A stretch of DNA of 57,345 bases from Candidatus Rokuibacteriota bacterium (GCA_003220435.1 QHSL01000045.1:1-57345), one strand, 5' to 3'. Counted from the first letter of the stretch, positions 32,705-43,036 are shown. Notes: generated by a model from the sequence alone, not told the origin. Numbers and translations are program-made.

Positions 32705-33613
32705 TCACCCGCGGCCGAGGCGCGGATCGAGGGCATCGCGCAGCCCGTCACCGAGCAGGTTGAAGCCCAGCACCGAGAGCATGATGGCCGCGCCCGGAAA
32801 GCAGAACACCCACCACGCGCCGCTGGTGAAGTACTTGTAGGAGTCGGCCAGCATCGCGCCCCACTCGGGCGTCGGCGGCTGCGCCCCGAGTCCGAGGAAG
32901 CCGAGCGCGGCCGCTTCCAGGATGGCGAACGCGACGGAGAGCGTCGTCTGCACGATCAGCGGTGGCAGGCTGTTCGGCACGATGTGGCTCAGGAGGAGGC
33001 GCCGCCCGCTGCAGCCGAGCCCCTGGGCGGCCAGCACGAACTCCTGCTCGCGCAGGGCGAGCACGGCGCCGCGGCTCAGGCGAGCATAGGCCGGGATGGA
33101 CACCAGGCTGATGGCGAACAGGGAGTTGCGCAGGCCGGGGCCGATCATCGCCACGATGGCGATGGCCAGCAGCGTCGCCGGAAACGCCAGCACGATGTCC
33201 ATGCAGAACATCACGACCAGGTCGACCTGGCGCCGGAAGTAGCCGGCCAGGAACCCGAGCGTCGAGCCGATCACCGTCGCCACCGCGACGGCGCTCACCG
33301 CGAGCCCGAGCGACACGCGGGTCGCGTGCAGAACGCGAACGAGAATGTCGCGCCCGAGACTGTCCGTTCCGAACGGGTGTCCCGCCATCGGGGGCTTCAG
33401 GCGGAGCGTGAGGTTGGCGTCCGTCTTCGCGTCGTAGACGTGCACCGCGGGGGTCACCAGCGCGATGAGCGCGAAGGCGAGGGCGATGACGAGGCCGGCC
33501 CGGGCCGCGGGGCTCGCCACGAGCCGGCGCCAGGCGGCGGCGGCCGGGCTCCCACCGCGGCCGGCCACCACCGCTGCGCCGCGTCCCGCCGTCGCTTCGA
33601 GCATCGAGGTCAT
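32705..33613 (-). CDS. dppC: Dipeptide/oligopeptide-type ABC transporter permease (DppC-like)
   Basis: This 302-aa permease starts at ATG 33613 in an ATGA overlap with the dppB-like stop. It has 'HPFGTDSLGRDILVRVLHATRVSL' (N-terminal OppC signature, about 91-114), the EAA loop 'VLAAQGLGCSGRRLLLSHIV' and 'ALGFLGLGAQPPTPEWGAML'. It pairs with the DppB-like permease. No ATPase genes (dppD/F) follow, as the next gene is convergent, so the ATPases must be encoded elsewhere. Confidence 0.9.
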   Translation of the reverse strand: MTSMLEATAGRGAAVVAGRGGSPAAAAWRRLVASPAARAGLVIALAFALIALVTPAVHVYDAKTDANLTLRLKPPMAGHPFGTDSLGRDILVRVLHATRVSLGLAVSAVAVATVIGSTLGFLAGYFRRQVDLVVMFCMDIVLAFPATLLAIAIVAMIGPGLRNSLFAISLVSIPAYARLSRGAVLALREQEFVLAAQGLGCSGRRLLLSHIVPNSLPPLIVQTTLSVAFAILEAAALGFLGLGAQPPTPEWGAMLADSYKYFTSGAWWVFCFPGAAIMLSVLGFNLLGDGLRDALDPRLGRG

Positions 33614-34614
33614 TCGTACCTGATACGCGGATCGACCACCGCGTACAGCACGTCGGTCAGCAGATTCACCCCGACGACGATGACGGCGATGAAGAGCGTC
33701 ACGCCCTGCACGATCGCATAGTCGCGGGATTCGATGGATTCGTAGACCCAGAGGCCGATGCCCGGCCACGAGAAGATGGTCTCGGTCAGGATGGCGCCGG
33801 CGAGCAGGTGCCCCACTTGCAGCCCGATCACGGTGAGCACCGGCAGCAGGGCGTTCCGAAGCGCATGTCTCATGATGACCGCGCCTCGCGACAACCCCTT
33901 GGCCTCGGCCGTGCGGACGTACTCGCGCGACAACACCTCCAGCATGCTCGCCCGCGTCATCCGGGCGATGATGGCCAGCGGGATGGTCGCCAGCGCCAGC
34001 GCCGGAAGGATCAGGTGGCGGAGCGCGTCGACGAGGGCGGCCCAGTCTCCCTGCAGCGCGGCGTCGAGCAGCACGAAGTTCGTCCACGAGACGAGCGCAG
34101 TTCCGCTTCCGAGGCGGAAGCCGGTCGGGAGGACGCGGAGCTGGACTCCGAAGAACCACGCCAGCACGAGGCCGAGCCAGAAGATCGGCATCGACACGCC
34201 GGTGAGCGCGCCCAGGCGGGCGAGACTGTCCAGCAGCGAATTGCGCCAGACCGCCGAGGCGACGCCGATCGGGATGCCGACGGCGATGGCCACGGCGATG
34301 GCCGAGACCGCCAGCTCGACCGTCGCCGGAAAGCGCCGCAGCAGATCGGTGGCGACCGGATCGCCGCGGACGATCGACACCCCAAGATCGCCGTGGAGCA
34401 CCTTGCCCATGTAGAGGACGTACTGCTGCCAGATCGGGCGATCGAGCCCGAGGCGGGCGCGGACCTCCGCGACCTTCTCGGGCGTCGCCCGCTCGCCGAG
34501 CATCGTCAGCGCCGGGTCGCCGGGGATGAGATGGATGAAGCTGAAGACGAGGACGGAGACGCCGAGGAGCACGGGAACAATCGTGAGGCTTCGCCGAATG
34601 GCGTAGCGCCTCAC
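33610..34614 (-). CDS. dppB: Dipeptide/oligopeptide-type ABC transporter permease (DppB-like)
   Basis: This 334-aa permease begins with GTG at 34614. The typical N-terminus is 'RRSLTIVPVLLGVSVLVFSF' and 'HLIPGDPALTMLGE', with 'VRTAEAKGLSRGAVIMRHAL' as EAA loop and 'TIFSWPGIGLWVYESI' near the C-terminus. It lies between the binding-protein gene and the dppC-like gene in one minus-strand operon. Confidence 0.91.
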   Translation of the reverse strand: MRRYAIRRSLTIVPVLLGVSVLVFSFIHLIPGDPALTMLGERATPEKVAEVRARLGLDRPIWQQYVLYMGKVLHGDLGVSIVRGDPVATDLLRRFPATVELAVSAIAVAIAVGIPIGVASAVWRNSLLDSLARLGALTGVSMPIFWLGLVLAWFFGVQLRVLPTGFRLGSGTALVSWTNFVLLDAALQGDWAALVDALRHLILPALALATIPLAIIARMTRASMLEVLSREYVRTAEAKGLSRGAVIMRHALRNALLPVLTVIGLQVGHLLAGAILTETIFSWPGIGLWVYESIESRDYAIVQGVTLFIAVIVVGVNLLTDVLYAVVDPRIRYE

Positions 34615-34642
34615 CGCCGCATCCTCCTCGGCGCGCGCCTCG

Positions 34643-36244
34643 CTACTGCATCTCGACCGTGTTGAAGTACTCCGACCCCGTCGGGTGCGGCACGTACCCC
34701 TTCACGCGCCTGGCGAACGCCAGGGGCGGCTGGTTGTTGGCGATGAACAGGCGGCCCACGTCGTCGTGCAGGAGCTGCTCGGCCTGACGGTAGAGCTTGG
34801 CGCGCTCGCCCTGATTCGTGAGCTTCTGGGCACGCAGGAGGACGTCGGCCAGGGGCTTGTTGGCGTAGAACCCTTCGCGCGCGGCGCCGGGCTGGCAGAA
34901 GAAGTAGCACAGAAAATTATCGGGATCGCCGTTGTCCCCGGTCCAGCCGAGCATGTAGAGCGGCATCTGGCCGTTCTTCCGCTTGTCCAGGTACACCGCC
35001 CACTCGGTCGTCTGCAGCTGGGTCTTGATCCCCACCTTGGCCAGGTCGGCGGCCATCGCCTCGGCGATCTCCTTGGGGTTCGGGAAGTACGGGCGCGAGC
35101 GCGACATGTACCAGAAGACCAGCGGCTCCTTCTTGCCGTCCTCCCACGTGATGTCCGACAGGCCTTGCCGTAGCCCGGCCTCGCGCAGCAGCGCCTGGGC
35201 CTGGCTCGCGCTCTGCTCGAAGTCCTTGAGCTCGCGGTTGTAGCCCCAGAGCGCGGGTGGCTGGAACTGCGTGGCCACCAGCCCGGTCCCCCCGTAGAGC
35301 GCCTCCACGATCCCGCGCTTGTTGATCGCGTGGGCGAAGGCCTGACGCACGCGCTTGTCCTGGAACTCCTTCACCTTGTAGTTGAAGGCGATGTACCCGG
35401 TCGTGTTCGTCGGACGCAGGAGCAGCTGGAGATTCGAATCGCCCTTGACCACCGCGACGTCGTCGGGATTCAGCCCCTCCATCCCATGGATCTCGCCGGC
35501 CTTGAGCGCGCCGAGCCGCTGCGAGTTGTCCTTGATGTTGCGCACGACGACGCGCTTCACCTTCGGCTTGGGGCCCCAGTAGTCGGCGTTCGCCTCGAGC
35601 ACGACCTCCTGGTTGGGCTTCCACTCGACGAGCTTGTAGGCGCCGGTGCCCGCGGGGTGCTTGCCGAACTCGGTGCCCCAGCGCTCCACCGCTTTGGGGC
35701 TGGCGATGTCGAACACGAACATCGCGAGGTTCGCGAGGAAGGGCGCCTGCGGCTCCTTGAGCGTGATGCGCACGGTGTGCGAGCCCACGGCCTCCACGGC
35801 GCTGACGATCGACTTGTCGTCGAAGCCGCCGAACTGCGCCTCCCAGTACTCGAACGTCTGGCCGGCCTTGATCTGATTGTCGTGCTGCGGATGGGTCGTC
35901 TTCCACCACCGCTCGAAGTTCCAGACGACCGCGGCGGCGTCGAGCGGCGTGCCGTCGTGGAACTTCACGGCGCGGCGAAGCTGGAACGTCCACACGCGAC
36001 CGTCGCGGGAGACCTCCCACTTCTCGGCCAGCGCGGGCTCGACTTCGGTCGTGGCGCCCCGGTACCTCACGAGGCCGTCGAAGATCTGGCGGGTGAGGCG
36101 AGAGGAGATCCCGTCCGTGATCACGGCGGGATCGAGCTGGACCGGCTCGCCCTGGGCGCCGAAGACGAAGGTTTGAGCCGACGCCGTCAGGGCCCCACCC
36201 AGCACGGTCAGCGCGACCAGGAGCGTCAGCATAGCGAGCCGCAT
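34643..36244 (-). CDS. Dipeptide/nickel-type substrate-binding protein (SBP_bac_5)
   Basis: This 533-aa protein starts at ATG 36244, preceded by AAGGAGG. The signal peptide is 'MRLAMLTLLVALTVLGGALTAS', and the mature part begins 'QTFVFGAQGEPVQLDPA'. Family motifs are 'LAEKWEVSRDGRVWTFQLR', 'VKFHDGTPLDAAAVVWNFER' and 'PAGTGAYKLVEWKPNQEV'. It supplies the two permeases downstream. The 5' leader contains a partial copy of the 50-bp leader element (36269-36283). Confidence 0.92.
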   Translation of the reverse strand: MRLAMLTLLVALTVLGGALTASAQTFVFGAQGEPVQLDPAVITDGISSRLTRQIFDGLVRYRGATTEVEPALAEKWEVSRDGRVWTFQLRRAVKFHDGTPLDAAAVVWNFERWWKTTHPQHDNQIKAGQTFEYWEAQFGGFDDKSIVSAVEAVGSHTVRITLKEPQAPFLANLAMFVFDIASPKAVERWGTEFGKHPAGTGAYKLVEWKPNQEVVLEANADYWGPKPKVKRVVVRNIKDNSQRLGALKAGEIHGMEGLNPDDVAVVKGDSNLQLLLRPTNTTGYIAFNYKVKEFQDKRVRQAFAHAINKRGIVEALYGGTGLVATQFQPPALWGYNRELKDFEQSASQAQALLREAGLRQGLSDITWEDGKKEPLVFWYMSRSRPYFPNPKEIAEAMAADLAKVGIKTQLQTTEWAVYLDKRKNGQMPLYMLGWTGDNGDPDNFLCYFFCQPGAAREGFYANKPLADVLLRAQKLTNQGERAKLYRQAEQLLHDDVGRLFIANNQPPLAFARRVKGYVPHPTGSEYFNTVEMQ

Positions 36245-36268
36245 GAGGCACCTCCTTAGTTCGTGGCC

Positions 36269-36283
36269 GCGCCTCGGCCGGCG
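36269..36283 (-). repeat. Partial (fourth) copy of the leader element upstream of the SBP_bac_5 gene
   Basis: A 15-bp exact match to the gene-proximal edge of the 50-bp element (CGCCGGCCGAGGCGC in the direction of the gene) lies 24 nt before ATG 36244, the same spacing as in the full copies. The hairpin half is replaced by unrelated GC-rich sequence. Confidence 0.5.
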
Positions 36284-36405
36284 CTCGGCCGCCGTTCGGG
36301 CGGCTCATTATCGCACCGGGATCGCCGGCGAGCGCGGATTGACGGGTGAGTACGTCGATCTACAAAAGCGATGTGGATGTTCGATCGGCGTTGACGTATT
36401 AGTGA

Positions 36406-36903
36406 AACGGGAGGCCAGCCAACGCGTTGGGTCTGCTCGGAGCCATGAACATCGTCGGCACGCTCGCCTCGGGCTGGTGTTGCGATCGGTTCGGCGGGAA
36501 GGCTCCGCTGGTCTTCTCGTACGCCCTCCGTGGCGCGGCCCTGATCTTGCTGCTCTACGTGGAGAGCGCGCCGGCGTTCTACGTCTTCGCGGTGATCTTC
36601 GGGCTCAACTGGATCTCGACCGTGCCGGCGACCACGGCGCTCACCGCCCGCATCTTCGGGCCTGCCTCCGTCGGCACCCTCTCGGGCTGGATCCTCTTCG
36701 CCCATCAGGTCGGCGCAGCGCTGGGGGCCGCGGCGGGCGGCTGGATCTTCGAGGCGACGGGCAGCTACACTTGGGCCTTCGTCTCTGCCGCCTTGCTGGC
36801 GTTCCTGGCGACGAGCCTCAGCCTTGCGATCCAGGACGAGCCAGTCGAGCGGAGACCGGCCACGCGCCCGGCGCCGCTGAGGGCGGGAGCCGTCGGAGCG
36901 TGA
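36406..36903 (+). pseudogene. C-terminal remnant of an MFS transporter
   Basis: The frame is open from 36406 (after TGA 36403-36405) and has no proper start. It reads 'GLLGAMNIVGTLASGWCCDR', 'YALRGAALILLLYV', 'GLNWISTVPATTALTARIFG' and 'GWILFAHQVGAALGAAAGG', the last five or so helices of a monocarboxylate-type major facilitator. The N-terminal seven helices are missing, and the DNA before it, up to the divergent binding-protein gene, does not code for them. It is therefore a decayed gene cut at its 5' end. Confidence 0.75.
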
Positions 36904-36951
36904 CCGTTTTCGGCCGACCGCCGGCGACCAGCGCCTGGGCACGCCGTGCGT

Positions 36952-36979
36952 TGCGCCGGTGACCGCCGCCCTCTAGAAT
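36952..36979 (+). promoter_or_regulatory. Candidate promoter of the sulfite-oxidase-like gene
   Basis: TTGCGC (36952-36957), a 16-nt spacer and TAGAAT (36974-36979) lie about 40 nt before ATG 37021. Confidence 0.4.
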
Positions 36980-37020
36980 CCGGACACACCGCCCGGCCAG
37001 AGGTTGACGAGGAGGGCATC

Positions 37021-38163
37021 ATGTACGAGCAGGGCAGCTTCACCCGACGCCGATTTCTGGCGACCGGCGCCGCAGCACTCGCCGCCGGCAGTGAGGCGGT
37101 GGCCCAGACGCCGGCGCAGAAGCTTCACGTCAAGCCCGTGCCGGCCGAGATCTTCATCGATCACGGGATCAACCAGGAGACCCGGCTGGAGACCCTGCGC
37201 GGTTACCTCACACCGGCCAGCCACTTCTTCGTCCGCAGCCATGCGGCGAGCCCCGTCCTCGACGTGCGCACCTGGCGGCTGCGCGTCGAGGGCAACGCTC
37301 TCGAGCGCGCCCTCGAGCTGACCCTGGATGACCTGCTTCGCCTTCCGTCGCGCTCGGTCATCTGCTTCGTCGAGTGCGCCGGCAACGGACGCGGGTTCTT
37401 CAAGGAGTTCATGGGCAAGGTCGCCTCGGGCACGCAGTGGCGGCTCGGCGGCATCGGGGTGGCGGAGTGGACAGGCGTCCCGCTCGGGGCGGTGCTCGAG
37501 CTCGCGGGGGTCAAGCGCGACACCCCGCGTGACATCCTGAACGTGCTCGTGGAGGGTCTCGACACGGTGAAGGTCAACCGACCGATGTCGCTGATCAAAG
37601 CATTCGAGGACGACACGCTGCTGGCGTACGCCTTCAACGGAGAGCCGGTGCCGCTCGACCACGGATTTCCCCTACGGGCCATCGTCCCCGGCTGGGTCGG
37701 CATCAACAACATCAAGTGGGTGGGACGCATCGAGGTTCGGAGCGGCGCGATCGACGTGCCCACGACGACCAAGACCTACGTGCTGGAAGGCCCCGACTAT
37801 CCCAACAAGGTCGTGCTGCGACAGCAGACGATCAAGAGCGCCGTGGCGCTGCCCTGGGGCGCGGTGCTGGCGGCGGGCCGTCACCGCGTGCGGGGCTTCG
37901 CGTGGTCACCGAGCGGGCGTATCAGCCGTGTGGAGGTGAGCCTCGATCGCGGGAGCACCTGGCAGCCAGCATCGCTTCGCGAGCCCAACATCGCCCGCGC
38001 CTGGGCCCGTTGGGAGCTCGACTGGGACGCGCGCCCGGGCGATCACGTGATTCTGACGCGGGCCACCGACGACCGGGGCAATTCGCAGCCGGCCAGCGTT
38101 CCCTGGAACGCGCAGGGCTACGGCTACAACGTGCCGGTGCCTCATCCGGTGAAGGTCACCTAG
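37021..38163 (+). CDS. Tat-exported sulfite-oxidase/SoxC-like molybdopterin protein
   Basis: This 380-aa protein starts at ATG 37021 with GAGGAGG upstream. The twin-arginine signal is 'FTRRRFLATGAAALAAGSEA'. Next is the oxidoreductase molybdopterin-binding domain, with the Mo-coordinating Cys119 in 'CFVECAGNGRGFF', then 'GVAEWTGVPLGAVLELAGVK' and 'RAIVPGWVGINNIKWVGRIE', and a C-terminal Mo-co dimerisation domain (from about 260; 'VEVSLDRGSTWQPA'). It should oxidise sulfite or a related sulfur compound in the periplasm. No cytochrome partner (SoxD or SorB) is adjacent, so the electron acceptor is unknown. Confidence 0.88.
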   Translation: MYEQGSFTRRRFLATGAAALAAGSEAVAQTPAQKLHVKPVPAEIFIDHGINQETRLETLRGYLTPASHFFVRSHAASPVLDVRTWRLRVEGNALERALELTLDDLLRLPSRSVICFVECAGNGRGFFKEFMGKVASGTQWRLGGIGVAEWTGVPLGAVLELAGVKRDTPRDILNVLVEGLDTVKVNRPMSLIKAFEDDTLLAYAFNGEPVPLDHGFPLRAIVPGWVGINNIKWVGRIEVRSGAIDVPTTTKTYVLEGPDYPNKVVLRQQTIKSAVALPWGAVLAAGRHRVRGFAWSPSGRISRVEVSLDRGSTWQPASLREPNIARAWARWELDWDARPGDHVILTRATDDRGNSQPASVPWNAQGYGYNVPVPHPVKVT

Positions 38164-38173
38164 GAGGCCGTTC

Positions 38174-38794
38174 ATGGCGACACGCGGCGGATGGGTCTGG
38201 CTCGCGGCGGTCCTTTCGATGCTCTCGGGGTGCGCCTTGACGGACGTCAACCTCAAGCCGCCGTCGTCGGGCCTGAAGGCGCCGATCCCCGGCGGCAACC
38301 AGCGTCAGATCGTCGTGACGGCGCCCTTCACGGACTCGCGCGAGATCAAGAGCCGCTGCGGCGTGCAGAAGGGCGGCTACGGCAACGAGACGGCGGTCGC
38401 GACGTGCCAGGGCGAGCCCGCGCAGTGGCTCGCCGATCTGCTGGCCAGTGAGCTCAGGGCCTCCGGCTTCACGGTTCTGACCGCCGAGACCGGCGCCCGC
38501 GAAAGCGCCCTCAAGCTCGACGGCGTGCTCCTGAAGATCTTCGCCGAGCCGGTGGTCGGGTTCTGGTCGACCAACGTGGAAACCGACATGAACGTGAGAC
38601 TGGTGGCGACGTCGAAGACCGGCTTGAAGGCCGAGCGCACCTTTTTCGTCAAGGGCGAGCTGCAGTCGATCATCTGGACGCAGGGGATCTTCAACGACTC
38701 GGTCGAGAACGGGACCCGCGACCTGCTCAAGAAAATGGTCGAAGCGATCCTCGACCTCATGAACCAGTATCCTCAGCTGGGGTTCAAGCGATGA
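38174..38794 (+). CDS. Lipoprotein (YajG-like), unknown function
   Basis: This 206-aa protein has a lipobox at 'LAAVLSMLSGC' (Cys20), then about 180 residues: 'QIVVTAPFTDSREIKSRCGV', 'WLADLLASELRASGFTVLTA', 'LKLDGVLLKIFAEPVVGFW' and 'MNVRLVATSKTGLKAERTFF'. The pattern of beta strands with an outer-membrane sub-family look recalls YajG-like lipoproteins. Two internal cysteines (in 'SRCGVQ' and 'ATCQGE') may form a disulfide. It overlaps the next small lipoprotein gene by 4 bp. Confidence 0.75.
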   Translation: MATRGGWVWLAAVLSMLSGCALTDVNLKPPSSGLKAPIPGGNQRQIVVTAPFTDSREIKSRCGVQKGGYGNETAVATCQGEPAQWLADLLASELRASGFTVLTAETGARESALKLDGVLLKIFAEPVVGFWSTNVETDMNVRLVATSKTGLKAERTFFVKGELQSIIWTQGIFNDSVENGTRDLLKKMVEAILDLMNQYPQLGFKR

Positions 38795-38940
38795 TCCGCC
38801 TGACGCTGCTTCTTCTCCTCGGCGCCACCGCTCTCGTCAGCTGCAGCACGCGGAGCGTGGTCGTCGCGCCCGACCAGGTTCCGAAGCTCAACGATTCGAA
38901 GTGGACGGTCACGTCGGAGCCGGCGGCCCGCCCCCGATAA
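38791..38940 (+). CDS. Very small lipoprotein (49 aa)
   Basis: ATG 38791 overlaps the stop of the previous gene (ATGA). The 49-aa product begins MIRLTLLLLLGATALVSCST, a complete lipoprotein signal with lipobox LVSC (Cys18). The mature part is only about 31 residues (VVVAPDQVPKLNDSKWTV and a Pro/Arg tail). No known domain is recognised. The coupling to the upstream lipoprotein suggests a small envelope partner. Confidence 0.65.
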   Translation: MIRLTLLLLLGATALVSCSTRSVVVAPDQVPKLNDSKWTVTSEPAARPR

Positions 38941-39004
38941 CGGCCTCCGGGTTGACGTGGCTGAACCTGATCCTCTCGGGGCGGGCGATCGAGGAGGACT
39001 TCGG

Positions 39005-40377
<1,373 letters not shown>

Positions 40378-40381
<4 letters not shown>

Positions 40382-41112
40382 GGCGGGCGCTGGCGTTCGG
40401 GGCGCTCGCGCTGACCGCGGCCGGCTGCGCCTCGCCGCCGCCGCTGTCGCGCAAGGGCGAGCTCGTCCGCCGTCTCGTCGAATCCACGGTCCAGCTCTGG
40501 TCCGAGCGCGCCGACGGCGGACGTCGCGCCGCCTCGGCCGTGGTCGTCGCGGCCGACCCGGCGACCCGCCGCGTCTGGGTCGTCACCGCGCTGCACTTCC
40601 TCGAGCCCAGGACGCAGTCGCAGGAGATCGTTGCGCGACGCGCGGGCAGGCAGACCACGGTGCCGGCCGCGATCGCGCACGTCGACGCCGACGCCGACCT
40701 CGCAATTCTCGAGATCACCGGCCTCGATGTCGTCCCCGTGAAGCTCAAGCCGAGCGCTGCGCTCGGCGACAATATCCTCCTGATCGCCTTTCCGTGGGGC
40801 CGTCGGTTCACGGTCGTGGGCGGGATGGTCAGCCAGATCACCCCCGTCGACGGCTCGCTGCGTATCGAAGGGCCCGCGCGGATGATCGATGCGACGGTGA
40901 CCCATGGCTCGAGCGGCGGCGGCGTGTTCGATGCGCAGAGCGGCGAGCTGATCGGAATCGTGGAGTCCTACCGGACGGCGAGGATCGGCGTGCCCGGCCG
41001 GGCCGAGCGCCCCCTGGAGATTCCGGTCGCCGGCGAGACCACGCTGATCCCCGCGCCGGCGATCATCGCGCTCCTCGCGACGTCAGGCCTGGAAGAGTTC
41101 GTTCCGAAGTAG
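40378..41112 (+). CDS. Trypsin-like serine protease lipoprotein
   Basis: This 244-aa protein has a GTG start at 40378 overlapping the regulator stop (GTGA). The lipobox is 'LALTAAGC' (Cys17). The chymotrypsin/HtrA-type triad is His73 (WVVTALHFLE), Asp107 (DADADLAILE) and Ser179 (VTHGSSGGGVFD). It has no PDZ domain, unlike DegP. It is probably a membrane-anchored periplasmic protease translated together with the NtrC-type regulator. Signalling through proteolysis is possible but unproven. Confidence 0.85.
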
Positions 41113-41162
41113 CGAGGCGGGCACGCCGTGAGCCGGCGTGCTCGCCCGATGTGCTCCGGTCG

Positions 41163-41414
41163 TTACGGGGCGACCTCGACCTTGGTCGCGACCTTCTTGC
41201 CCCCGCGCTCCTCGTAGGACGCCTTGATGTTCGCGCCCTCCTTGAGCTTGTCCATCGAGATTCCCTCGGCCACCGAGATCTCGGTGTTGTAGTCGAGCTG
41301 GATCGTCCGCGCGTTCGTGTCGACCGAGGTGATCTTGCCGTCGATGTCGCCGGCCCACGCCCCGCCCACCGCGACCACGAACAGTGCCAGCGCCACTCCC
41401 AGTATCTTCTTCAT
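41163..41414 (-). CDS. Small exported DUF1344-like protein
   Basis: This 83-aa protein starts at ATG 41414 behind GGAGGGG. The signal peptide is MKKILGVALALFVVAVGGAWA. The mature part of about 60 residues, 'GDIDGKITSVDTNARTIQLD' and 'AEGISMDKLKEGANIKASYE', is a small OB-like beta barrel as in DUF1344. The function is unknown. It is convergent with the protease gene. Confidence 0.75.
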   Translation of the reverse strand: MKKILGVALALFVVAVGGAWAGDIDGKITSVDTNARTIQLDYNTEISVAEGISMDKLKEGANIKASYEERGGKKVATKVEVAP

Positions 41415-41585
41415 CGTGACCCCTCCCGACCATCTGGTTCTCGGCTCGCGAGCGAGTGTGCCGGCAATCGGCGCCGCGCCCACCGGGTCACAGGACGCAA
41501 GAGCGGCACCATCTCTAGACACTTGGGAGAGGCGAGGAAACTCACGCGGTTGTGTCGATAGCTGCGAACCGGAGGGACCGCCGGC

Positions 41586-41640
41586 GTGGCAGTGTGCCAC
41601 AGACCAGTGTTGCGAATCGCGGCGAGGCCCTGGGCCTCGC
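41586..41640. repeat. Two adjacent perfect hairpins
   Basis: GTGGCA-GTG-TGCCAC (41586-41600) is followed by GCGAGGCCC-T-GGGCCTCGC (41622-41640). They lie at the 3' side of the receiver-domain remnant and may be old termination signals or the scar of a rearrangement. No U-tract follows either one. Confidence 0.45.
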
Positions 41641-41648
41641 GCCTCCGC

Positions 41649-41858
41649 TCACCCCTGTGGAGGGAGTTGCGGTTTCAGCGCCAGGATCGCCACGACCCCA
41701 GCCAGCATCCGCAGGGTGACCGGCTTCTCGACGTGGTACTGAAACCCGGCGCGCAAGATGCTCGCCCGGTGCTCGGGGCCGGTGAATCCGGTGACCGCCG
41801 CGGCCGGGGTCGAGCCGCCGCGCTCGGGGGGCAGGGCGCGAACGGCTGAGACGCAGTC
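41649..41858 (-). pseudogene. Remnant of a response-regulator receiver domain
   Basis: On the minus strand, after an in-frame TGA (41859-41861), the frame reads 'AVRALPPERGGSTPAAAVTG', 'FTGPEHRASILRAGFQYHVE' and 'KPVTLRMLAGVVAILALK', and ends at TGA 41649. This is the C-terminal half of a CheY-like domain (beta4 to alpha5), including the conserved Lys-Pro. The N-terminal half with the phospho-Asp and any start codon are missing. Such domains usually follow hybrid histidine kinases, so a kinase was probably lost here. Confidence 0.65.
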
Positions 41859-42169
41859 TCAGAAACCGAGCCGTGGCAGCGTGACCTGCCGGGGCGATTC
41901 AGAACGATCGAGGAATCAGGGAGGCGGTCTGCGGGGGAGCCGTCAGTGGAGCGGGGGTGCACCTCACTGCACCTCGCGACCTGTGGTCGCAACGTCCAAG
42001 CGGGCGCGCGTCCGAAATCCCCGCATCGATGCCGCGTCACCAGCTTGCAACCAGACCTACGGTGAACCCCTGGTCGGCAGGTGCCAATATCTATATAAGT
42101 ACTTAGATAAGTCTTGCCCCGTCGGGGCGAGGAGCGAACGTGGCGAAATCGTAGTATGGTCGACGCACC
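41859..42169. other. Intergenic region, no gene seen
   Basis: These 311 bp hold no supported gene. An AT-rich patch near 42089-42113 contains the small palindromes ACTTA-GA-TAAGT and TATCTA...TAGATA. TAGTAT at 42152-42157 could be the -10 for the TIM-barrel gene, with an almost leaderless transcript. Confidence 0.4.
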
Positions 42170-42991
42170 ATGACGCTGCGCGAACGGATCGGCGTGGATC
42201 TCGGGGGCCGGCGGCGCCTGGAGGACGGCGTGGCCTGGGCCGCCACCCACGCCGTCCACTACGTCGATGCCTGCCTGGAGGGCGCGCCCGATCATCCCAA
42301 CGCGCCGGCCACGTGGACGGCCGACCGGGTGGCGTCCCTGCGTGCGAGCTGCGAGCGCCACCGCATCCACCTGGGCCTGCACTCCGCCTCCGCCGTCAAC
42401 GTGGCGGAGACCTCGCCGCTCCTGGCCGACGCCGCCGACCAATATCTGCGGACCTACATCGATCTCGCGGTCCGCCTGGGTGCTGCGTGGATCGTGGTCC
42501 ACGGGGGCTATCACTTCACCGGCGACTACGCGGCGCGGCGCGCGGCCGGCATCGAGCGCCTGCATCGCGCGGCCGCCCACGCCGAGCGATCGGGCGCCCG
42601 GCTGCTCCTGGAGAACCTCAACCGGGAGCCGGAGCACGCCGAGGTCCGCTACCTCGCCCACAACCTCGAGGAGTGCCGCGAGTTCTTCGGGCGCATCCCG
42701 TCGCGGAGCCTCGGCTGGGCGTTCACCGTGAACCACGCGCACCTCGTTCCCGAGGGGATCGACGGCTTCCTCGACGCCATGGACCTCGCCCGTTGCGGCG
42801 AGGTGCGTGTGGCCGACAGCCACGGACGCTACGAGGAGCACTTGCGCCCGGGCGAGGGCACGATCGATTTCACGCGAATGTTCGAGCGCATCGAGGGCGG
42901 GGGCTACCGCGGACACTACATGCTGGCCTTCGGCACCCTCGACGACATGCTGAAGGGACGAGAAACTCTGGCCCGCGCCGCCGGCGGCTGA
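42170..42991 (+). CDS. Xylose-isomerase-like TIM-barrel (sugar phosphate isomerase/epimerase family)
   Basis: This 273-aa AP-endonuclease-2-type TIM barrel has 'HYVDACLEGAPDHPNAPATW', 'AAWIVVHGGYHFTGDY', 'SGARLLLENLNREPEHAEVR' (metal-binding Glu in LLLEN), 'GWAFTVNHAHL' and 'VRVADSHGRYEEHLRPGEGT' (Asp-x-His metal ligands). Members isomerise or epimerise sugars or act on related ketoacids. The substrate is unknown. No Shine-Dalgarno precedes ATG 42170. It is followed 45 bp later by a glyoxalase-like gene. Confidence 0.85.
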   Translation: MTLRERIGVDLGGRRRLEDGVAWAATHAVHYVDACLEGAPDHPNAPATWTADRVASLRASCERHRIHLGLHSASAVNVAETSPLLADAADQYLRTYIDLAVRLGAAWIVVHGGYHFTGDYAARRAAGIERLHRAAAHAERSGARLLLENLNREPEHAEVRYLAHNLEECREFFGRIPSRSLGWAFTVNHAHLVPEGIDGFLDAMDLARCGEVRVADSHGRYEEHLRPGEGTIDFTRMFERIEGGGYRGHYMLAFGTLDDMLKGRETLARAAGG

Positions 42992-43036
42992 TCGGGCCGC
43001 CGAAGCCCAGGGCGACACGAGAAAGGGAGGTCACAC

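Noticed and set aside
41675-43018. 447-codon minus-strand frame over the TIM-barrel gene
   Set aside because: It is antisense to a recognised enzyme and has no domain. Only the separate receiver-domain remnant in another frame is convincing.
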